Assembly (NCBI GenBank): GCA_024364735.1
Contig: JAGFNQ010000727.1
Location: 555,757 to 619,756 of the forward strand
Direction: 5' to 3'
DNA: 64,000 nt
Source of the DNA: Boesenbergia rotunda
Lineage: Eukaryota > Streptophyta > Magnoliopsida > Zingiberales > Zingiberaceae
The position numbers were made by a program, and so were the translations under genes. Positions 43,101-53,969 of the stretch are shown in pieces (positions within the stretch are counted from its first letter, which is position 1; every line of letters starts with the position of its first letter). The notes under the pieces are model-generated. The model ran no database searches. It had not been told where the DNA came from and saw only the letters and a list, made by a program, of their open reading frames with translations.

Positions 43101-45407
43101 GGCAAAAGTATTAAGATACTTCGATCCGATCGAGGTGGTGAATACTTAAGTCAAGAGTTTCAAGATTATCTAAGGGACAATGGGATATTGTCCCAATGGA
43201 CTCCGCCGTATACACCACAGCATAATGGTGTATCTGAGAGGCGCAACCGAACCTTGATGGACATGGTTAGGTCTATGATGAATCATGCAACTCTTCCAAA
43301 ATCCTTTTGGAGCTATGCACTTAAGACAGCTGTTTACTTGCTAAACAGAGTCCCAACTAAGGTAGTCTCTACTACTCCATATGAGATTTGGAATAGTAAG
43401 AAACCTCACTTAACTCACCTTAAGATATGGGGTTGTCCTGCTTATGTGAAGCGGGTTGTATCAGACAAATTGGATGCTAAGTCTGATAAATGTCTATTTA
43501 TTGGATACCCTAAGGAAACGAAGGGTTACCAATTCTATCATCCCTTGGAACAAAAGGTGTTTGTTTCAAGGCATGCTGTATTTCTAGAAAAAGAGTTTCT
43601 TTTACAAGAAAACAGTGGGAGTGGGATTGAACTTGATGAAGTTCAAGAAACTCCAATAGACATCTCAGAGACACCTAGTCTAGGCCCACAACCGATAATT
43701 CATAGTGATGAGCTATCAGTTGAACCTAAAACTACACCACCTCTTCGTAGGTCTGATAGGACACGCAACATTCCAGAGAGATACGGATTTCTCGTAAGTG
43801 AATCGAACGACGTGTTGCTCATTGGCGATGACGAACCTATCAGTTATGAAGATGTTCTGAAAAATTCAGAAAGGGACAGATGGCTTGAGGCCATGAAGTC
43901 GGAAATGGATTCCATGTATGAAAATCAAGTATGGGACTTGGTTAACCCACCTGAAGGGATTAAGCCCATAGGGTGCAAGTGGGTTTTCAAGAAGAAAACC
44001 GACATGGAAGGTAATGTTGTTACCTTTAAGGCTAGATTAGTGGCAAAAGGATATCGTCAAAAACAAGGAGTTGACTATGACGAAACCTATTCGCCAGTAG
44101 CTATGCTTAAATCCATTCGGATGCTCCTAGCTATAGCAGCTCATTATGATTATGAGATATGGCAAATGGATGTGAAAACAGCTTTCCTTAATGGAAACCT
44201 ACTTGAGGATGTATACATGATACAACCTGAAGGTTTCACATCGGTTGATAAAACCAAGGTATGCAAGCTTCGACGATCCATATATGGACTAAAGCAAGCA
44301 TCTAGGAGCTGGAACATCCGTTTTGATGAGACAATCAAAGAGTTTGATTTCTCACAAAATCCTGACGAACCTTGTGTGTACAAGAAGGTTAGTGGGAGTG
44401 CAGTCGTATTCCTAGTATTATATGTCGATGACATCTTACTTATAGGAAACGATAAATCAGTTTTACAGACAGTTAAGATTTGGTTGTCCAAAACTTTCTC
44501 CATGAAAGACCTGGGAGAAGCAACCTATATCCTTGGGATTAGAATCTATAGAGATAGATCAAAATGGTTGCTTGGTCTTTCGCAGTCTACATATATAGAC
44601 CGAGTGCTAAAAAGGTTTAGCATGTCGGAATCCAAGAAAGGTTACCTTCCCATCAGGCATGGGATCAACCTTTCGAAGTCTATGTGTCCGCGCACAGAAG
44701 ACGAGAGGATTAGCATGAATAAGATTCCCTATGCATCCGCAATAGGATCTATCATGTATGCTATGTTATGTACTAGGCCCGATGTATCGTATGCTCTGAG
44801 CGTCACGAGCAGATACCAATCTGATCCAGGAATGGATCATTGGGCGGCTGTTAAAACAATCCTTAAGTACTTAAGAAGAACTAAGGATGTATTTCTAATA
44901 TATGGAGAAGGAGATTTGATAATGCGTGGGTATACAGATGCCAGTTTCCAGACAGATAAGGATGACTCCAAATCGCAGTCTGGATACGTATTTACTTTGA
45001 ATGGAGGCGCAGTAAGTTGGAAGAGTTCCAAACAAGACACTGTAGCGGATTCAACCACGGAAGCGGAATATATCGCAGCTTCGGAAGCAGCAAAGGAAGC
45101 AGTCTGGATCAAGAAGTTTGTCTCCGAACTTGGCGTGGTTCCAACCATTGATGAAGCAGTGCCGGTATACTGCGACAACAATGGAGCTATTGCACAAGCA
45201 AAGGAACCAAGGTCTCATCAGCGATCCAAACACGTGCTTCGACGCTATCATCTGATCAGAGAGATTATAAGTAGGAATGACATACAAATTGAGAGAGTTC
45301 CCACTGAAAGGAATATAGCGGATCCTTTAACTAAGGCCTTGCCTCAAAGCAAGTTTGAGGGACATGTTAGAGCCTATGGTATTGGATACCGTAGCGATTG
45401 GCATTAG
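37137..45407 (+). CDS. gag-pol: Gag-pol polyprotein of element D, interrupted by a CACTA element
   Basis: Coding parts are 37137-37277 (47 codons) and 41625-45407 (1260 codons plus stop); the phase is kept across the CACTA insertion and one copy of the CAT duplication, giving 1307 codons. Domains: gag N terminus (GPNYMDWLRNLRIVL near 17-31) and UBN2 region; basic stretch; CCHC knuckle at about 239-252 (CHHCGKEGHWRRNC); protease with DTG at about 288-290; zinc-binding HHCC region; integrase core with D486, D549 and E585; RT with YVDD at 980-983 (44421-44432); RNase H with STTEAEYIAAS and CDNNGAIAQ. The stop is 3 bases before the polypurine tract. No frameshift or premature stop in the pol part. 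Length and order are normal for Ty1/copia. The inserted transposon prevents expression of a full product unless it is spliced out. Confidence 0.93.
37278..37740. repeat. Left subterminal repeats of the CACTA element
   Basis: About a dozen copies of AGTGACA/TGTCACT-type motifs (for example near 37363, 37425, 37450, 37480, 37610) in both orientations. Such arrays bind transposase in CACTA elements. The right end at about 41460-41621 has similar copies. Confidence 0.85.
37741..38553. other. AT-rich CACTA interior without a gene
   Basis: AT-rich, with a TA microsatellite at about 38159-38177 and no recognisable coding sequence before the last bHLH exon at 38554. The small ORF at 38331-38552 looks like chance. 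Confidence 0.5.
38554..38979 (-). pseudogene. Captured 3' exons of a plant bHLH transcription factor
   Basis: Three exon-like pieces on minus. 38979-38914 (66 nt, acceptor TTCACAG, donor GTATAG) encodes TDTASVLLEAIGYIRFLQSQ followed by IE, the second helix of a plant bHLH domain of the bHLH68/110/112-like group. A piece starting at 38822 after TTTCTAG encodes TLTSPYSSSASGNMKQPP; its end is unclear. 38670-38554 after TGCACCAG encodes EEEKDLRSRGLCLMRLPF and ends at TGA, matching the conserved DLRSRGLCL tail of that group. The DNA-contacting basic region and helix 1 are absent, so no functional factor can result. Gene identity is from recognised motifs, not from a search. Confidence 0.8.
39158..40950 (-). 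pseudogene. MTP-like: Captured 5' exons of a metal tolerance protein (Mn-type CDF)
   Basis: Exon 1 (ATG at 40950 or, in another frame, 40912, to donor at 40795): the second frame reads ANWRLDMSVFSLPEF, like the N terminus of plant MTP8-11 proteins; the first frame (MDVELLSQDES) stops early, suggesting a 1-base shift. Exon 2 (39731-39631): SKYYEQQGKLLEGFSEMENM, the conserved cytosolic segment. Exon 3 (39403-39158): KLAKSERLAINVSNIVNLVL to DSLLDLLSGFILW with the DxxxD metal site, then YPIGKNRMQPV. Exons 1-3 join in frame with standard GT/AG sites. The later membrane segments are missing. The host gene family exports or stores Mn in vacuole or Golgi; this piece alone would not transport. Confidence 0.85.
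41068..41077 (-). promoter_or_regulatory. Captured TATA box and 5' leader of the MTP fragment
   Basis: On minus, GGTTTATAAA is followed by about 110 bases of CT-rich sequence before the ATG at 40950, a normal plant promoter-to-leader layout. It implies that the donor gene's core promoter was captured together with its exons. Confidence 0.55.
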
Positions 45408-45410
45408 GCC

Positions 45411-45420
45411 AAGTGGGAGT
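45411..45420 (+). other. Polypurine tract, element D
   Basis: AAGTGGGAGT directly before the 3' LTR, three bases after the gag-pol stop codon. Confidence 0.85.
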
Positions 45421-45421
45421 T

Positions 45422-47706
45422 TGTTAGTGATATGAGAGAAGTGTCCTAAGGCAATCGCCTTATGATTGTAAACATTTATTTTAATAAATGATAATTCACT
45501 ATTTGAGTGTACATGTTTGTGTATTTGATTGGGATCTTAAACTCATCTACTGAATGTCCGCAACACAACTCACAGCATAAGAGAATTTGTGATGAGATCA
45601 CAACTAGTGATTATCTCTAATGTGCAATTGTGAAGTATTGAAATTATCCCTAGTCGATGAATTGATAAAAACGGACACTATCAATTCTGTTGAGACTAGC
45701 ATGGGTTATTCTCTAATCAGATGATTCTCACTGGCTGGTGACATTGGGATGTCCGGAGATAAACATGGATGCTAGTTAAGGGAACTAGTTCATTGGAGTG
45801 ACTAGCTGTGAGACTTCATATGGGAATCTACATGTAGATATGTCAATGAAGATCTTACTGCGGCTTAAGTGCGATGTTCCTTTGACTTGCGGTGTTCAAG
45901 TCATCTTGGTCATGGAGACTTATACTTTGACATCTTAAGCAAGCATCTCCAAGGAGGTGTGGACCCAGGATGATCGGGTATAAGCCGAAGTGCCCGAAGA
46001 TGTTTGAACAGCCTACAAAGGATTCACCACTCCTTGCGAGGAGATGTATACCCAGGCCTATCGTCGGATTGTTACTCAAAGCCTCTGGCCAGAGCATATC
46101 ATGTTAAGAGTGCGAGTCTCTTAAATACATGAGAGTAATTAGAAATCCAAAGGACGAGGAAGACACTACTTGGGCTAGGTGTGACGTAGTCAGCCTAGTG
46201 GGGACTGACACCATAGACCGTGTCCTGAACCAAGTGGGTATAAGGTGGAGAAGGGAATGAGGCACGATTCATTAGAGCTGCTGAAGGGTTTCAGAATAAT
46301 TTCTTCTGGGGTCAAACCGTTGATCTTTCGATTAATTGGGGATCATGATGTACTACTAGGTGCTACTCATGATCGATCTATAATTAATGGGTTAATTATA
46401 GACGGCCAACATAAATCGAAAGCCTATTTAGTCACACGCGATACGAGTAATCCGAGGGATTTAAAACGAGTTGAAAATTGGATTTTCCGATCAAGAGAAA
46501 CGAGTCGAATCTGAGTTAATCAGAGGCGCAATGGAAGCTAAAAATGGCTAAGTCTTTTGAAGGCTTTTTGGGCGAATTAAATGAGTTTAATTCGCGACCG
46601 GTTCGGGTTGGTTTGGCCGGCCAAAGGAGGTGCTAACCCTCCTTGTGGTGGCCGGCCATTAAAGGAGATTAAACCAATTTAATTGGTTTAATTAATAAAA
46701 TAAATCTAGCGCGGTTTATTTTATAAATTATGGATAAATAAATTTGTATAAAGAAAATTTATATAAATAAATTTGTAGAAATTTATTCTTTTTATGGAAG
46801 TTAAAATAATCCATGAATTGGTTTATTTTAATTTTATAAAATCAATTATGAATTGATTTTATCATAATAAGAAAGTTTATAAATTTCTTATAAAAATTTA
46901 TTCCATAATTTAAAGAGAGAAAAGAATAAGTTTTATTATAAATTGGTTTATAATAAAGACTTGGTTTAAACGGAATAATTAGTTAAGAAAATTTATAGGA
47001 TAAATTTCTTATAACTAATTCCGTTTAGAGAGAGACTTAGCAAAGAGTTGCTACTATATAAAGGAACCAAAGGCTAGCCCTTTAGAAAAATCAATTAATC
47101 AAGAGATTAATTAGAGCTCTCCTTCTCTCTCTTTTAATCTCTTCTCCTCTCCCTCTCCTTCTCTTGCCTAGGGCCGGCGCCCATTCTTGTGAATTAGGGC
47201 CGGCGCACCAAGCCTTCCTCCAAGAGTGAAGTTGGCGTGAGCAACCAAGAAGAAGGAGAACCCGAAGACGAAGAAGAAGAAGCGGATAGCGACTCCTCTC
47301 TTCCGGAATACGATTCCGTTACTTCGTTGGTTAGTTTTTCCATTGTTTCTCTTATTCTTCTAGTTGTGCCTTCCGAGAATCTAGTAGTTCTCGTCGGCAC
47401 AAAACTCGTGACTTTGTGAAGTCATCCCGAAGAGAACTCGGCGTGGACGCGAATAGAGGCGGAGCTTCCAAGGGACGCTACGGTTGGATCTCGTCCCTTA
47501 CTTCGAGTTACGAGAGGTACTTAGTAAATTAGTTTACTTTTCCGCAAAGTTTTATTTTATGATTATGTCAACACACCATAAGATTGCATGCTAGATACGA
47601 AGTTAAAATAATTTAGGAAATTATTTTATGCAAACTCTTCCGCTGCACGTAAAAATTTTAAATTTTACGAACTCGTATCCTTGTCGACATGCACCCGGTC
47701 CCAACA
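45422..47706 (+). repeat. 3' LTR of element D
   Basis: Same start and end as the 5' LTR, 2285 bp, nearly identical to it. The differences noticed are single-base changes plus one inserted T near 46818. Confidence 0.95.
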
Positions 47707-48065
47707 ATTCGCTCTCCTAGGGCGTCGACGCATACAAAGTGTAACGACCCGCCTTCTGGAGCTAAGCTTTAAGGCGGATCGCCACTAACTGATAGGCTGG
47801 CTGGCTAATTACTTACTGCTGGATGCTAAACCCAACTGGGAGAATTTTTTTTTTAAATTCTTATTCTTGCTATGCACTGAACTAACAATTTATAATTTAA
47901 GCATGCTGCGGTAAAATCATAAACATATTGGAAGTACTACCCAGTGGAAACAAGAATCAAAACTTTAATTTTATTAGCTTGGCCAGGATTCGATCCCCCA
48001 ACCTCTGCGTTGCATGACTAAAGCACTAAACAGCGGCTCTACACCACTTTTTGTTTTACACAACA

Positions 48066-48158
48066 CCAGTCGACTGCTATATATGCCAGTCGACTGGTCG
48101 GGCCACAGAATGTCTCTGTACACGACACCAGTCGACTGGTGTTTTTCCAGTCGACTGG
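48066..48158. repeat. CCAGTCGACTGG palindrome cluster in a gypsy LTR
   Basis: Two hairpin pairs: CCAGTCGACTG with CAGTCGACTGG around a TATATA-type loop (48066-48097), and two CCAGTCGACTGG around GTGTTTTT-type sequence (48128-48158). LTR 2 has the same at 55531-55562 and 55603-55633. Confidence 0.95.
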
Positions 48159-49752
48159 TAGTTCTGAGAACCCAGATTTCAGAGTTTCAGAATGTGCCAA
48201 AGTCAACCTACTCCGTACCAAATGCTCCATAAATTCATATTTAAGCTTCCTGACAGGTCTACAATGATTCTAGGGCATTTGATACATGTTTTTGGAGGGT
48301 TTCTAGCAGGAATAGCACTTAGAAATCATAAAAGCGACATGTAGAAGCATAAACATGAATGTGCCAAGTTTGTATCAACTTCTTATTGGAACTATTCATT
48401 TTCCATATCTAAAGGCATCCTTATCTACTACATGTCATCCTATATGGTGCATTAATCTTAGAACAAGCATATCCTAAGAATTTAGCATGTAGATCAGAAG
48501 TATCAAGTTCCTACTCCTAAAGCTTAAGCAGGGATCTAAATTACCATATAACAAGTATTAACCCATGACCTTCAACATTCACCAAACAAATATTAAAACA
48601 AGTAAATAAACTACCTTAAGTATGCTAGGCACCACAAATAACCAGTCCAATCAAGTTCATACATGGTTCACGTAACCTATTATGGAACAACTAAAAGAAG
48701 CATAATAAAGACTATTTCTATGTTTTGCAAATTCTGAAGACTTTTATTCCAACTCCACCGCCACACACACTTTGCATCAAGCCCGCCGCCTCCGCTACTA
48801 GTGCTTTCCTTTACCTGTATCTGCAGTATAAGAAATGCAACTAATAAGCATAAAACTTAGTAAGTACCATCTAGCCTCACAAAACTATAAAATCTCAGGT
48901 TATGCTTTTCACAACATGCCATACAAATACACGCTCGTGTTCATAAATAATCATGCTATGCTCATGCTAAAATACATGTCATAAAATGTCATGGCATACA
49001 ACTGACACATGGCTTATGCTGAACTGAAGCTGAAAACTATGCTATAGCATGACATACATATCTGAACCGGAACTAAAACTAACTAACATAAAACTAATTA
49101 TTAAATTCACCACATGCAAAAAATGAATTTCTGAAAACAATATACATATAGTAGGTGAAAATAATAATCAACTACTGTGGGCCCGAAAATGTACCAGCTG
49201 TGCGCGCATCACTAATAAATCTGGGGTAGCTAATCCCGAATTCATTAGGTTTCTAATAGGTTATCTGAACCTAGGGGCAACTAAGGTGCTCATCCCATAC
49301 TAGGTTATCTGAACCTAGGGGCAACTTGGAGCCCATCCCTGGACCGAAGTCCAGTACAATGCCAACTGAAAATAAAATAGTTCCTTTATACTTTTCTTTT
49401 TTTTTCTTATGATTCTTGCTTTTACTAGGTTATCTAAACCTAGGGGCAACTAGGAGCCCATCCCGTTGGACCTTGGTCCCAATCATAAACTGAAGCAAGA
49501 ATTTCTATTCTTTGATGCTTTCTATAGCATTAACTGAACTGAACAATTTAACAAACACATAACGTGCTCCTTGACCCAAAACTGAAGGGTTGTACAACGT
49601 GCTTGTTCATAATTTACGATTCCTAATCGTAAAACATACATACAAGGAAATAAAGCATACGAAAAATCAACTGAAACTACTTATACTGCAGATGAGGGAT
49701 ACTTACCTCCTACGCTAGGTTTTCTTACGAATATAATATGAAATCTTTGAGG

Positions 49753-49819
49753 GAACGTCGAACTTCGACGTTCTTCTTACTCCTTGGCGTTCTCCTCGCG
49801 TCTACGAGAATTCTCGTAG
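49753..49819. repeat. Two adjacent palindromes in LTR E
   Basis: GAACGTCGAA, one base, then TTCGACGTTC at 49753-49773; and the perfect 18-bp CTACGAGAATTCTCGTAG at 49802-49819. LTR 2 keeps the first (57221-57241) and has one mismatch in the second. Confidence 0.93.
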
Positions 49820-50029
49820 AGAATAGGGCCTCTTGGGACCTTCCCTTCGCTTTCCCCTTGTCTTGGGCAGCAAGAGAAGAGGAGGAGTGGAAGAGGCGCA
49901 AGAGAGGAAGAGAGAAGAGGAGAACGGCGTGAGGAAGGGTCGGCGCACCTATGGCTCACGAAAACTAAAAATACCTCCTTTAATTCTTTAATTCCTTATT
50001 TATATTAAGTTATACAATAAACCCTAAGT

Positions 50030-50074
<45 letters not shown>

Positions 50075-50315
50075 ATATCTAGAATATTCTATTATTTTGT
50101 TAAAGAAAACCCTTATTGAACTAATGGTTATTAGAACCATTATACGGGTTTAAACCCATTAGAAGTTGCGGGTTCAAAACTCGCTAATGCCATTAACTCA
50201 TTTTCTTTATTTTTGACACTTCTATTTATGGAAAAATTCCATAAAAATATCTAAAAATTCTAGAAAAATCCTAGAGTATTTCTAAAATTATTTTAGGAAA
50301 TTTTTAGGCGTTACA

Positions 50316-50326
50316 ATCTCCCATAC
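50316..50326 (-). other. Polypurine tract, element E
   Basis: On minus, GTATGGGAGAT immediately before the LTR start TGTAACGCC. The right-hand unit has GTATGGGGGAT at 57764-57774. Confidence 0.8.
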
Positions 50327-50350
50327 CTTGTAAAAAGTTCGTCCTCGAAC

Positions 50351-53300
50351 TTAAAACAACTCTGGGTATTTCTGCCTCATGCTGTCCTCTGGTTCCCATG
50401 TTGCCTCTTCTACGCTGCGATTTTGCCATATGACTTTCACTAATGGTACCTCCTTGTTCCACAATTTCTTAACTGCTCGGTCTACTATCTGAATAGGCCG
50501 ACTATCATAGCTGAGATCTTCGCGGACTTGTACCATCTGTGGCTCTATTACCTTGGTAGCATCTGGGATATGCTTCTTCAGCACGGAAACATGAAATACA
50601 TTGTGGATAGCTGACATCTCCTGAGGTAGCTCCAACTCATAAGTTACCTTGCCAACTCTTCTAGTGATGGGGTATGATCCTACATATCTAGGACTTAGCT
50701 TACCCTTCTTCCCAAAATGCATTACTCCCTTCATGGGAGCCACTTTGAGGAACACTGAATCCCCAACTTCAAACTCTAATAGTCTGCGTCGTGTATCAGC
50801 ATAGCTCTTCTGGCGGCTTTGAGCTGTTTCTATTCTCTGGCGCATCTGCTGTATAGCCACAGTGGTATCCTGTATAAGATCTATCTGTAGGCCTAGCTCT
50901 TGCCTCTCACCACTCTCGTACCAGCAGATAGGAGATCTACACCTCCGCCCATATAAAGCCTCATAGGATGCCATGCCGATAGTGACCTGATAACTATTGT
51001 TGTAGGCGAATTCCGCTAAGCACAGGTATCTACACCAACTGCCCTTGAAATCTAAAGCACAAGCCCTGAGCATATCTTCTAGTACTTGATTAACTCTCTC
51101 TGTCTAACCATCTGTCTAGGGATGGAAGGCTGTGCTAAACTTCAGTTTGGTGCCTAGTGTTGTCTATACGTACTCCCAGAAGTGCGAAGTGAATCTACTG
51201 TCCCTATCTGAAATAATAGTCCTAGGGACTCCATGTAGTCTGACGATTTCCTTGAGGTATAACTGAGCTAGCTGTTCCATGGAATAGGAGATCCTGATAG
51301 CTAGGATGTGGGCAGACTTAGTCAATCTGTCTACTATTACCCAGATGACATCATGTCCATTTGTTGTTCTGGGTAGTCCCACTATAAAATCCATGGAAAT
51401 ATCTTCCCACATCCATTCTGGAATCTGGATAGGCTGCAGAACTCCACCTGGTCTCTGATGTTCTGCCTTGACCCTTTAGCATGTCAGACAGGTACTGACA
51501 TATCTGGCGATGTCTCTCTTCATCCCAGGCCACCAAAAACGTCCCCTAAGGTCTTGGTACATTTTGGTGGAACCAGGATGCATCGCATAAGGAGATCCAT
51601 GCGCTTCCTCCAGGATCTTCCTTCGGAGCTCTTCTTGGTTCGGAACACATAAGCGGTCACCGCAGTACAGTGTCCCACTATCTGATAGGTGAAACTCCCC
51701 ATTTTCTGATTCTGCTATCCCCTGCTTGATTTTCTGAAGGTCAGGATCTTGATCCTGTGTTGTCTGGATGTCTTCAAGCAGGGTTGACACTAATGTCAAA
51801 GTGGAGAGCTGCCCAACTATAATTTCCAGTCCGAACTCGGATATTTCTTTCCGAAGAGGCTGTGACATCGTAGACAAAGCTAGTAGGGTGGCACTAGATT
51901 TCCTGCTAAGCGCATCTGCCACCTTATTAGATTTACCTGGATGGTAGAGGATGTCAATGTCATAATTCTTGACTAGCTCAAGCCACCTGCGTTGCCTCAT
52001 GTTCAGATCCTTCTGAGTAAAGAAATACTTCAAACTCTGATGATCTGTGAAAATCCTACACTGAGCTCCGTATAAGTAATGTCTCCAGATCATGAGGGCG
52101 AACACTACTGCAGCTAGCTCCAGGTCATGAGTAGGGTAGTTCTTCTCATAATCCTTGAGTTGTCTAGAGGCATAGGCAATAACCTTGTCATTCTACATCA
52201 GCACTGCTCCAAGTCCTAATTTAGAAGCATCACTATATATGTCAAAGCTGTCAGTGGTCTCTGGAAGAGTCAAGATGGGAGCACTAGTCAATCTTCTCTT
52301 TAATTCTGTAAAACTATTCTCGCAGTCCTCTATTCACTGAAACTTCCTGTTCTTTCTGGTAAGAGCTGTCAGTGGGGAGGCTATTCTGGAGAAATCCTCT
52401 TCAAACTTCCTGTAGTAACCGGCTAGACCCAGAAAACTTCTGATCTCACTGGCATTCTTCGGTCTAACCCAGTTACTTACTGCTTCTATTTTACTGGGGT
52501 CTACCATCACACCATCCTTGGAGATGATGTGACCCAGAAAAGACACCTAATCAAGCTAAAACTCACACTTGGAGAATTTCACATAGAGTTGACTCCGCTG
52601 AAGAATTTCTAATATTGTTTTCAGGTGTTCTGCGTGTTCCTTCTGAGTCTTGGAATATATCAGAATATCATCGATGAAGACGATAACAAACTTATCTAAA
52701 TATTCTCGGAACACTCTGTTCATGAGGTCCATGAAAGTCGCTGGAGCGTTCGTTACGCCAAAAGGCATAACTACAAACTCATAGTGTCCGTATCTTGTTC
52801 TGAAAGCTGTCTTGGGGATGTCACCTTTCTTAACATTCACCTGGTGATATCCCGATCTCAAGTCTATTTTTGAGAACACTGCTGCTCCCTTTAGCTGATC
52901 GAACAAGTCATCAATTCTTGGCAAGGGATACTTGTTCTTGATGGTGACTTGATTCAAGGCCCGGTAATCTATACACAAGCGCATGGACCCGTCTTTCTTC
53001 TTCACGAACAATACAGGAGCTCCCCAAGGTGAATGACTAGGGTGTATGATGCCCTTGTCGAGCAGCTCCTGTAGTTGCTCCTGAAGTTCTCTTAATTCTG
53101 CTGGAGCCATACGGTATGGTGCTTTTGAAATGGGATTGGTACCTGGAATGAGATCTATCTCAAACTCTATCTCCCTGTCTGGCGCTAAGCCTGGTAACTC
53201 GTCAGGGAAGACTGCTGGGTAGTCATATACCACTGGGACCTCTTCTAGCTTTTGGTCTTTCTCTTGTTCGGTATTGACTACATGTGCTAGAAATCCGGTA

Positions 53301-53965
53301 CATCCTAAATCCAGCAGTTTCTGTGCTTTTAGAACTGAGAGAAATTTCTTGGCTTTTCTCTTGGATTCTCCAATGTATTCAAACTGCACTCCTTCTTCAG
53401 GTTGGAATATGACTTTCCCTTTACGGCATTCTATGGAGGCACCGTACTTGATTAGGAAGTCCATTCCAAAAATGACATCATAATCTGTCATATCTAGTAC
53501 TATCAGATCACCATAAAGCTCTCTGCTTGCTATTCTGACTGGCACTGCACAGAGCCAGTGCGTGGATGCCATGGTATCTCCTGAAGGTAGGGCGATTAAG
53601 AATTGGCCACTGAGTACATCTGGAGGTATAGCTAACTTTTCTGCGAATGCCCTGGATATGAAGGAATGGGTTGCCCCAGTATCGAATAAGACAATTGCAT
53701 TTTGCTGTAAAATATAAATCTGACCTATCACCACTGTCGAGGCATTTGCTACATCTTCCCTGGTCAGTGAGAAGATCCGTGCATTGGCAGTGGATGAGGG
53801 AGCTTCTACTTTGCCCTGACTGATATGGAGACCATCTAGTGTAGCCTACATCTGATGAAGCTGTGTAGGTTTGCCTCCATACTGAGTAGGCTGTGGAGTC
53901 GGCTAACTGTTCTGAGTGGGGCACTGTCTGGCCATGTGCCCTTCTTGACCACAGTTGTAACACCC
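50351..53965 (-). pseudogene. pol: Gypsy NC-PR-RT-RH-IN-chromodomain of element E
   Basis: A single minus-strand frame from the CCHC knuckle (CYNCGQEGHMARQC near 53962-53920) through protease (DTGATHSFIS near 53680), RT (FIDDILIYS near 52675-52650), RNase H (TDHQSLKYFFTQKDLNMRQRR), HHCC and DDE integrase, GSYPITRRVGKV and chromodomain (VKVIWQNRSVEEATWEPED) to the stop at 50351. It has no frameshift but many stops: near 53907 and 53850 before protease, then 52556, 52547, 52334, 52193, 51476, 51164, 51116 and 51104. Every one of the last eight corresponds to a Gln or Trp codon in the sister copies. Confidence 0.9.
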
Positions 53966-53969
53966 ACGG

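Larger units (their letters stand above)
33145..47706 (+). mobile_element. Complete Ty1/copia element D (Tork/Angela-like)
   Basis: Two LTRs (33145-35428 and 45422-47706), 5-bp duplication ATTCG on both sides (33140-33144 and 47707-47711), primer site at 35430, polypurine tract at 45411 and one gag-pol frame that is open once a CACTA element is set aside. By eye the LTRs differ at about 14 positions in 2.28 kb, roughly 0.6 percent, so the insertion is recent. It is the only element in the window with both ends and an undamaged coding frame. Confidence 0.95.
47740..50315 (-). repeat. LTR 1 of element E (3' LTR)
   Basis: On minus, TGTAACGCCTAAAAATTTCC to GGCGGGTCGTTACA, 2576 bp. It contains palindromes at 48066-48097, 48128-48158, 49753-49773 and 49802-49819, a unit TAGGTTATCTRAACCTAGGG repeated three times between 49257 and 49465, the conserved block at 49191-49234, and a TA microsatellite at about 50033-50072. 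Confidence 0.9.

Noticed and set aside
48014..48232. ORF containing PVDW repeats
   Set aside because: The repeated residues come from CCAGTCGACTGG palindromes in the gypsy LTR, and both strands give similar frames.
53508..53965. C-terminal part of the long ORF 54488-53508 as protein
   Set aside because: Out of frame with the zinc knuckle and protease, which are read in the adjacent frame.
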